Shown: positions 56,774-64,000 of the stretch, piece by piece
Layout: every line of letters starts with the position of its first letter
Numbering within the stretch: position 1 is the stretch's first letter
Source: Exophiala sp. HKRS030
Taxonomy: Eukaryota > Ascomycota > Eurotiomycetes > Chaetothyriales > Herpotrichiellaceae
Direction: 5' to 3'
Assembly: GCA_023897205.1 (NCBI GenBank)
Contig: JAHWDD010000003.1
Span: 8,125,665 to 8,189,664 of the forward strand
Length of the DNA stretch: 64,000 nucleotides
Position numbers and translations under genes: made by a program
Notes under the pieces: model-generated
Seen by the model: the letters and a program-made list of their open reading frames with translations, nothing else
The model's database searches: none
What the model was told of the DNA's origin: nothing

Positions 56774-58672
56774 ACGCGGACTCTTAGAGAGATGCGCCTA
56801 TTTGGTTCCTGGAAATTGGAAACTCCACTAGAGGCGGCGTGTGGATCAGATCTGGGACTTCCGGGTCAGCAGCCATCGCCTACTGGTCAACATGGTTGCA
56901 AAGCTTTGAACGACATCATTGCTCACAAGGAGGAACTTTGTTCTCCTGATCAATGTGATTGGCACGCTCGACGACAAGTTGTCCAGGAGATTTGGTTCAC
57001 TGTTTATGATCAATGTTGCATACATGATTTGGGATGCCCAGAAGTTCCTGAAGTCAGAGAAGAACAGCCAGGACTTTGTTTGATAAGCAAAGGTTTGACT
57101 TCGACCTCATCTACACCACCTCCGGCCCTTTCGCAAGACATTGGCTAGACGCAGGGGATATTGCAGGCGGCATTAGTCTCAGGCCTACATGGATTGTATC
57201 ATATTATTGTTATTTGTTGATATTCTCTTGGGTATTACCATCCGGTGTGTGTCTGTCTCTGGTCTGCTTTTTGCAAGATTGGCGTTGAATTGGACAGTCA
57301 TCTTGGATGAAGGAATATGGCCCGGAGAAGAAGGTAGTCTCTGGGAGTAAAAGGAGTAGGTTCGATTGATTCATCACGTGCCCCAAGGATGGTTGATGAA
57401 AGCCGCATGTGCAGAAGGTGTCATTTTGCTGCAGCGCGAAGACCAAGAGATTTTCTATCATGTGTGGATGTGCTACGGGGATGCCTAATTGATCGTGGGT
57501 TGAAGGAAGTCGAATGAAATTTTTTTTGTTTAGAGAGACAGACTCATTGGATGAAGAGTCTTGGAATCAGTATCGTGAAGCATATTTGTCTCAGTTGTAC
57601 TCTCGATCCATTCCAAGCCAAGATCGAACCTGGAAAATAGAAAGGATCCTTTTCACCTCCAAATTTCACCTCTTTTGCGGTCCATTCTGAATTTACGTGA
57701 CCGTGAGTTCGATACATGGTGTTCTTCATGGTATTCTTCATGGTATTCTTCAATGACTTGAACAAAGTCATCAAGATATGTATCCTCACAGTCCAATGTG
57801 TTTTGTCCAGTCTACCAGCTAGACTCTATATACCAAAGGTGAAAGTTGAATCCCATTAGCAAGAGTAATTCTTCGTTTTGAACCTGGTTTGTCGGGCTAA
57901 TGGCTACAATGACAATCTTACAAAATATAAATGAATGGTACGAAGTCACAAAGGGATGCTGAGGTCGACCACTGATTGTCGAAAACGGAAAAATAATAAT
58001 CCCGGATGCAGATAATCTTGTACTTGATATTGACGGTTCTCGATTTTGAACTTGATAGCACAACAATCACAGATATCTACAATGCTCCTGAATACAACCA
58101 TCGTGCCACCAGTATCATCCATTACATCAAAGTATCGTCCAACACTCCTTTTTACCATCGGCCACCTAGCTGTCCGGTAGGAAATCCATACCCCGAGCTC
58201 CTTGTCTGAATACCCAGGCATCTACCCGCTCTTTGCAACGCCACAGATTCATTCACAATCGTTGGGCTGTATTTCATGTTTTTCAGGTCATCAAGAATTT
58301 GTCTGTCAATACTGACTTATTACACTATCTTGACTCTGTGTGATTAATTGGCATCGGCGCCCGTTACATCGATCACGTGAAGTCCGAATCGAGATTGCAA
58401 GCTGTATAGTTGGGAAAACGGCCGACAATTGCATTTCGTCCTGCGTCTCTCAATTAGTCAGCGAGAAAGAGTGAGAAAGACCAAGGGGTGTTAACGGCAC
58501 AAGAGACTGCCTATTTGAGGGCTGTCTCGAAGGCGGCTTCTCATTTCCCTCGATTTTAACACGCCATAACGTCTGGACAACGAGATACCACAATTAGGGA
58601 CACAAGTCCGACAGGCGTGACTGAAGATCTGCATCCGTTCCCGGCTTCTTATAGCTTGTCTATATCACAATC
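56774..58672. other. Spacer between ptaB and NRK1
   Basis: 1.9 kb without a supported gene. The frame at 56792-57148 lies directly after the ptaB stop and is probably 3' UTR. A 12-base tandem repeat lies at 57716-57751. The last part is the NRK1 promoter. Confidence 0.5.
57716..57751 (+). repeat. 12-bp tandem repeat, three copies
   Basis: ATGGTGTTCTTC followed by two copies of ATGGTATTCTTC; one base differs in the first unit. Non-coding as far as seen. Confidence 0.9.
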
Positions 58673-59668
58673 ATGGCCGCCGAGCCGGACCTACAGTTGG
58701 GGTCAGAAGCGAATGCTTCTTCGAAAACCACCCAGCATGACTCAACATCGATGCTCCCATTGACAATCCTGATCGGCCTCTCGGGCCCCTCGAGCAGTGG
58801 CAAGACTACACTCGCTCGACTCCTTCGCACTATTTTCAATAATATCTCCGCCACCACCTCTTCCTCCACACCAACATTACCACCATCGCCACAACTATCC
58901 CTCTTCATCCTGCACGAAGACGACTTCTACCTGACCGACAAACTCGTGCCGATCCGCAGCATCGGCTCCACTGAATTCGGCACGCGTGACCTCCAAGACT
59001 GGGACTGCGTTGAGAGTCTGGACCTGGATCTCTTCGAGGAAACGTTACGTCATGTTAAGACCTACGGCCGTGTTCCCGACGGCAGTGTGAGCAAGGAAGA
59101 CGAGAACAGCGTAGGTGAGAGCGGCGTGTCTGACGACGAGGTGCGGAGGTTGACCGCGGTCGTTGACGAGTGGTATGCCGGACTACTCCAGAAGCTGGCG
59201 GCGGCGAGCCCATCTGCAACGCAGATCAGGGAAATCAGGATCTGTATCCTCGATGGCTTCCTGCTGTACCCGCCTCCCCCATCACAAACTTCCTCCGCAG
59301 AACCACCAACACCACAATCCCAGCTCTATGCACTGACATCGACCCTCCTCTCCCCGCGCCTCTTCCTCCCCACCACGCTCCCGTACCTGCTGCACCGCCG
59401 TCTCAACCGCACTGGCTACGTGACCCTCGAGGGCTTCTGGACCGATCCCCCAGGCTATGTGCAGGACGTCGTATGGCCGAACTATGTGCGCGATCATGCG
59501 TGGATGTATGTCGACGGCGATGTCGAAGGCAAAGGAACGTTTGATGACGATGTGCTTCGCAGAGAGGGCGTGCTGGTGTGTCCAGGTGGTGGGGAATGGG
59601 GGATGGCGCGGATGTTGGGCTGGGCGGTGCAGAGGGTACAGGAGGCGGTGGAAGAGAGGGTCGTGTAG
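58673..59668 (+). CDS. NRK1: Nicotinamide riboside kinase
   Basis: Phosphorylates nicotinamide riboside to NMN in NAD salvage. Single exon, 331 residues. The P-loop GLSGPSSSGKTTLARLL is at about 35-51. HEDDFYLTDKLVPI and the DLQDWDCVESLD segment match the nucleoside-binding and catalytic region of Nrk kinases. CILDGFLLY and the RRLNRTGYVTLEGFWTDPPGY lid follow; the latter spans about residues 243-263. It is longer than yeast Nrk1 because of an N-terminal extension and acidic and Pro-rich inserts (SKEDENSVGESGVSDDE; PPPPSQTSSAEPP), usual in filamentous fungi. It shares the NAD/tryptophan theme with BNA3 but the two are 43 kb apart. Confidence 0.88.
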   Translation: MAAEPDLQLGSEANASSKTTQHDSTSMLPLTILIGLSGPSSSGKTTLARLLRTIFNNISATTSSSTPTLPPSPQLSLFILHEDDFYLTDKLVPIRSIGSTEFGTRDLQDWDCVESLDLDLFEETLRHVKTYGRVPDGSVSKEDENSVGESGVSDDEVRRLTAVVDEWYAGLLQKLAAASPSATQIREIRICILDGFLLYPPPPSQTSSAEPPTPQSQLYALTSTLLSPRLFLPTTLPYLLHRRLNRTGYVTLEGFWTDPPGYVQDVVWPNYVRDHAWMYVDGDVEGKGTFDDDVLRREGVLVCPGGGEWGMARMLGWAVQRVQEAVEERVV

Positions 59669-60547
59669 TGTCCAGCATTGATGGCCTGGTGATGCAGGAG
59701 GATATGCTTTGTAGCGTCAAGGGCTAGAGATTGCTACACACTTGCGACTTTGAAAGGGACGGACGCTTTTGTTGACATTGAGCCTACGGGACAAGAATTC
59801 TTAGATGATAGAGCCCTGTAAAAGAGATGTGCATGATGATGACTGTATACATGCTGAGATACGCATGCCCAATCTCTTCGCTCCAGGTCTCGCGACTGTT
59901 TGAGATGACATACAATGTTGGCTGATATATCAAGTCTGCGCGATCACGTCGATCGCACCATATGTCCAAGGAGTTGAGGAGTCACGAGAAGACAGCAGAA
60001 CGGTTTTGCTATGCAGTGGCATCCGATGTACTGGTCGCTCTGCGAGGACTGTCCAATTACTGCTATCAAGCATATAGCAGCACGGCGTCAAGAACCCCAA
60101 AGTCCTCAATGCGCCGCCATCGAGTTCAAACAGTCATTCGATAGACAGACAGCCTGGCGAAATGGTCCAGGAACGAGTAAGATTACTGTGAATAGAAAAA
60201 CCCTTTTCAATCAAAAAGTTTGACGTACGAGTAGTATTACAATTTTTCTATCTATTCTCGCGCTCTCTAAATCGTGGTCGCGAGCCGAAATGGGCAGATT
60301 GCATTGGCCAAAGACTGCTTTGTGAAATAGAAATACATTTTTCGACTTCAACTTCATATGACAGGTGAGACTTGTCAGTCTCTAAGGGATTAGTATCTCT
60401 TCGAGAGAATGGATGATAGGGCAGGGACATAAGTCTTTGGCGGAGATGGTGTCGTGATAGCATCGCAATAGACATGTGGCATTGTGGTTTCCGCAAATCG
60501 GCCTTGTCGTGTTGTGGCATCATGTGCTGAAATCTCATCAAAAGCCA
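59669..60547. other. Convergent spacer between NRK1 and AAA gene
   Basis: 879 bases of probable 3' sequence for two converging genes. Only short overlapping frames; no repeats or RNA genes recognised. Confidence 0.5.
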
Positions 60548-63500
60548 CTATTCTCGGACCTTCATTGTATCTCGCTGCTGCTTGCCTGTAGGAAAGCCAA
60601 GACGGGGAGTCTTTTTCTTCTTTCCTCGCTTGTCACCATACTGCTCGTCGAATTTCCTGATATCTCTTAGAGAGCTCATGTCTTCACTGATACTGGCACT
60701 GATCTCCTCCAGAGCTTGTTCAAAGTGCTTGGCTGTCAGTGTTCTTCGTTCGGGATATTGGAAAGGTTCATCGCCTGTATGGCGCTTTGCATTCTCGTTC
60801 TCTTCGCGTACGGCGTTCAGGGCGGCAGCGACGGCGGCATTCTTCAAATCAGAGCCTGAGTAAAATGGTGTGTTCTTTGCCAAGGTAGCCAGATTAACAT
60901 CGTCTGCTAGGTTTTCGTGCCGGAGATGAATCTTGAGGATTTCATGTCGGTCTTGTTCCGTGGGAAGATCAACGAGAAGACGACGTGGGAGACGACGAAG
61001 AACCGCATCATCAAGATCCATGGGTCTGTTGGTTGCAACCATGATGAATGCACTTCCTGCGTCGTTGCTCATTCCGTCCCATTCTTTCAAGAATTGATTG
61101 AGGAGTTCGCGGTGATTGACTCGTCGACCCTGATTGCCTCGAGCACTGAAAATGGCATCTGCTTCATCGAGGAACACGACGCAAGGTGATAATTTCTTTG
61201 CAAGACTGAACAAAGCCTTGACATTCTTTTCACCCTCACCAACATACATGTCATTGATGTCGGCGGCACTGACTTCAAGCATAGTAGCACCGGATTCCTT
61301 AGCGACGGCTTTGGCGGCCAAAGTCTTCCCTGTTCCTGGTGGGCCATATAATAGCAAGCCTGGGATTTTGTCGGAAGCTAAAACACCATACTTGAAGGCA
61401 TCGGGCCGAGTTAAGGAAAGTGTAGTCAAAGTATTCAGAGCTTCGATGGTTTCGACCGGCATATGAACATCGTTGAATGTGGTTTTGATGTTCTTAGCTT
61501 CAATGATGCCACTCATCAATTTCTTCTCATATTTTGACACGGTCGATCGGAGGTTGCGCAAACGAGCATCCTCTGGAGAAGCTTCACCTTTGACCCAATC
61601 ATTTACATTTTGCATTTGTCTGAACATGTCACCAGAAGAACCTTCGACTGCTTCGCCTTCATTTTGGCCTCTGAAAAGTCTTTCTGCCAGTGTATCCGGA
61701 CTTGGAAACCTAGAGCGTTCATTCCCAACCCATGTGGATTTTGTGCTGTCACTAGATGCAAGGTGTGCTGTAGCCTCTGCAATGATGGAAGGCTTCGATT
61801 GCTGCGTGGTACTTGAGTCACTGGATAATACTCCAGCTTCGTTAGAGGTGGCTTTGGGAGATAACCCAGCAATAGAAACCGCAAGACGTTGTACATGGGC
61901 ATGAGACCAGATCTTTTCCATTAATATCGCGTGGTCAGCCGGAGAGATCTCCGATGAAAAATCACGCCTCCAAAATCCCGGCTTTAGATGTGATAGAATC
62001 GATGGATCTCGATACTTCAGGGCTTCCCAAAGATGTCGCATGTTAATTGTGGCAATTCTTCGTTTTCTGTCATCCTTAAGATTGAGTTTGTGGGCCAAGC
62101 TCCTTCGTCCAGGAGTAAGGACAATGTTTTGTGAAACTTCGTTCTTGTTCCCATTTTGAATATCGTGGAGTTTACCCTGAGTCAATGCTTCGTGTCTGTA
62201 GGAATCTGTGCCGACAATGATGATATTGTGACCCGCCTTTCTCCTTTTTGTGACCTCGTCAAATAAGGAGATCAAAAATTGATGACCCATATCTACCTCT
62301 TGAATTGCACGAAGATCTTTAATGTGGAGGATAAGAGACCCTTTAGGGATTCCTGTTTCATGAGTCAATCCCTCGCGGAGTTGATCAAGCTTAGGCTCCT
62401 TGGATGAGTCAGTTTCTGCATCTGTTGATACAATCGTCTGGTTTCGGCGTGTGTTCAGACTCCGAAATAACCCCGCGGGTACACCTTCGAAACCTCTTGT
62501 AGGAGACTTCTTGTCAGATCTCATACTTGCGAACCGCGAACGGTCACGTGAACCGGATCTTATGGAAGGCCCACCAAGCAAGTCTTTCAGCGCTATCGAA
62601 ACGGGCCTTCCAACTATCATGGGCAGACCAATCGATCCTCCTCCGCCCATCCTGCCAAATGAGTTGAGACTGGGAATGTCTTGGTCATCCTCATCATCCT
62701 CGTCTTCTTCTTGTTCTTCTTCAGGAGGTGGACGATATCTCACTTTCATTGACGGATCGGAGAATGCCTCAGTAAAGATATCGTAACTCATAAGCCGGGC
62801 AGGGGCGGTAAGTTCACCGTCATCAATGGTGTCCTTTATTAACTCAACGATATCTTGCGCATCCAAAGCCATCACATCACAACCGAGATCGCGAGCCAAT
62901 TCTTTGACGAGATCTTCTAGAAATTGATCACCATCACCAGCGAATGAAAGAAGTAGATGGTTCCTCATGCTGTCGGCTTCGGGAAGTTGATGAACCTGAT
63001 CATGCGGCAGCTTTAGAAGACCTCGAGCTGTTCGCCATACTTCCTGATACTGAGGATCCTCAAGGGCATATCGTTTCTGCGACCGACTTGGCCCTTCCGC
63101 TGGGGCCACCACTGGTATCTCAGCAGATTGAGTTTGTGATTCATTCTTCGGTGACCCTGATTTGCTTTGCTCGACAGTACTGCCATCTTGTGGGTTCGAA
63201 GAAGCAGGATTCGAATCCGGTGGCTCTTGATCTGGATCTTCGCCAGGCGATGCCCGGTCCAAATCCGCTGCAGACACAATTTCTATTTGTGAAGGTGATC
63301 GATTCTCGTGAAAAAGGACAATATTCGCATCTGAAAACCATTCGGGTGGCTCATATTCGGGATCAACTGCTCGGGCGATGCGATTTCGTAAACGTCTCTT
63401 GGCAGGTGAGCCATGATAAACATTCTGGGCCTTCTCTGCAACAGCAGGCCGCGCTTCGTGTTTCGCAGTTTGCGGAGTGTCTGAAGAGGCTGTCTCTACA

Positions 63501-63724
63501 GCAGAATCCCTCTCCTTGGGAACCTCATCCCGTATTTCATTCTTGTGCACATCGGCTCCCAACGCGCGACCTGCTACCGAAGTAACATTGTTATGTGGCG
63601 GTTGAGGAATGCGAAGTCTTCGAGCGGAGTGAAAGGATCGCGGCAGGTGATTTCTCGCACAATGCCTACAATTGGAGGCAAGTATCTGGGTAAACCTCAG
63701 CTCCGCCTGCAGGGTAGAATGCAT
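60548..63724 (-). CDS. Mitochondrial AAA ATPase with degenerate first AAA-like domain
   Basis: Single exon, 1058 residues. The N terminus is Arg/His/Ser-rich without acids for about 40 residues (HLPRSFHSARRLRIP), a likely mitochondrial presequence. A disordered acidic region follows. Around residues 235-290, HLLLSFAGDGDQF then DLGCDVMALDAQDIVEL resembles an AAA domain that has lost its P-loop. A Walker-B-like SLILHIKDLRAI follows near 450. The C-terminal AAA domain is intact: LLLYGPPGTGKT (about 786), VVFLDEADAIF (about 850), MVATNRP and LRRLPRR. The C-terminal domain is closest to the Msp1/spastin class. Substrate and exact function are unknown. Confidence 0.85.
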   Translation of the reverse strand: MHSTLQAELRFTQILASNCRHCARNHLPRSFHSARRLRIPQPPHNNVTSVAGRALGADVHKNEIRDEVPKERDSAVETASSDTPQTAKHEARPAVAEKAQNVYHGSPAKRRLRNRIARAVDPEYEPPEWFSDANIVLFHENRSPSQIEIVSAADLDRASPGEDPDQEPPDSNPASSNPQDGSTVEQSKSGSPKNESQTQSAEIPVVAPAEGPSRSQKRYALEDPQYQEVWRTARGLLKLPHDQVHQLPEADSMRNHLLLSFAGDGDQFLEDLVKELARDLGCDVMALDAQDIVELIKDTIDDGELTAPARLMSYDIFTEAFSDPSMKVRYRPPPEEEQEEDEDDEDDQDIPSLNSFGRMGGGGSIGLPMIVGRPVSIALKDLLGGPSIRSGSRDRSRFASMRSDKKSPTRGFEGVPAGLFRSLNTRRNQTIVSTDAETDSSKEPKLDQLREGLTHETGIPKGSLILHIKDLRAIQEVDMGHQFLISLFDEVTKRRKAGHNIIIVGTDSYRHEALTQGKLHDIQNGNKNEVSQNIVLTPGRRSLAHKLNLKDDRKRRIATINMRHLWEALKYRDPSILSHLKPGFWRRDFSSEISPADHAILMEKIWSHAHVQRLAVSIAGLSPKATSNEAGVLSSDSSTTQQSKPSIIAEATAHLASSDSTKSTWVGNERSRFPSPDTLAERLFRGQNEGEAVEGSSGDMFRQMQNVNDWVKGEASPEDARLRNLRSTVSKYEKKLMSGIIEAKNIKTTFNDVHMPVETIEALNTLTTLSLTRPDAFKYGVLASDKIPGLLLYGPPGTGKTLAAKAVAKESGATMLEVSAADINDMYVGEGEKNVKALFSLAKKLSPCVVFLDEADAIFSARGNQGRRVNHRELLNQFLKEWDGMSNDAGSAFIMVATNRPMDLDDAVLRRLPRRLLVDLPTEQDRHEILKIHLRHENLADDVNLATLAKNTPFYSGSDLKNAAVAAALNAVREENENAKRHTGDEPFQYPERRTLTAKHFEQALEEISASISEDMSSLRDIRKFDEQYGDKRGKKKKTPRLGFPTGKQQRDTMKVRE

Positions 63725-64000
63725 TCGAAGAAATGTTCAGGCGGGGATGGCACGGTGATTCGCGCGAAGAAGAGGGAGTCGGAATTCAGTTGTTGGCGAG
63801 CAATCAAAAACAAATTGAATCGTTTCTTGCTTAGAGGTTGATGAGAGCGCGGAAGAACTTCGCATGCGGAACAAGTCATTCTCCGATTGGCCGAATAGAA
63901 ATATGACATATCCACATGCTTTGCCAGACTATTTCACTTTTTGGCCACAGGCATCTCATCTATCAAAAGAATTCTATCTTGTATTTCGACACTGCAAAAT
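63725..64000. promoter_or_regulatory. Promoter side of the AAA gene
   Basis: 276 bases upstream of the AAA ATG to the window edge. Contains ATTGG (reverse CCAAT) at 63887-63891, a possible CCAAT-box. No other gene is seen. Confidence 0.35.

Noticed and set aside
56792..57148. 118-codon frame after ptaB
   Set aside because: Directly follows the ptaB stop, no motif, most likely 3' UTR.

Overview
The window is nuclear DNA of a filamentous ascomycete (Pezizomycotina). Genes are mostly intron-poor with short GT-AG introns, and introns could be placed by reading frame in eleven genes. Proteins typical of this group are present: HET-domain proteins, a HET/NB-ARC/TPR NLR, a Clr5 protein, a PtaB-type LDB protein, Prm1 and purine hydroxylase. 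A Cys/His-rich module of the kind common in black yeasts and relatives (Chaetothyriales, Capnodiales) suggests a eurotiomycete near Chaetothyriales. That placement is an inference from protein style, not a measurement.

Left part (0.3-22.5 kb). This is the most accessory-looking stretch. Three consecutive minus-strand genes encode a HET/NB-ARC/TPR NLR (0.3-3.4 kb), a Clr5-TPR protein (3.9-5.7 kb) and a large HET protein (6.6-9.3 kb). They form a plausible allorecognition or immunity island. Next comes a secreted SMP-30-like beta-propeller gene (11.2-12.3 kb) flanked by two diverged direct copies of a non-coding repeat. Housekeeping genes follow: kynurenine aminotransferase (BNA3) and the replication-stress ATPase MGS1/WRNIP1. 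Then come a second HET gene and a GFA/CENP-V-type zinc enzyme.

Middle (22.5-37.9 kb). Long gene-poor spacers surround the cell-fusion protein Prm1, a three-KH RNA-binding protein, a frameshifted aminoglycoside-phosphotransferase-like pseudogene and an uncharacterised multi-exon protein with a C-terminal Cys/His module.

Right part (37.9-64 kb). Conserved genes dominate: xanthine dehydrogenase, a SNF2-family ATPase, a FrnE/DsbA-like oxidoreductase, mitochondrial ribosomal protein bL28m, RVB1, the LDB-type regulator PtaB, nicotinamide riboside kinase and a large mitochondrial AAA protein. bL28m and RVB1 share a 354-bp divergent promoter. An exact TCGG-N6-CCGA site lies upstream of xanthine dehydrogenase and matches the Aspergillus UaY consensus, so uric-acid induction may be conserved here.

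No tRNA or rRNA gene, CRISPR array or intact transposon was recognised. Splice sites were chosen by reading-frame continuity and GT/AG signals, with no transcript data.
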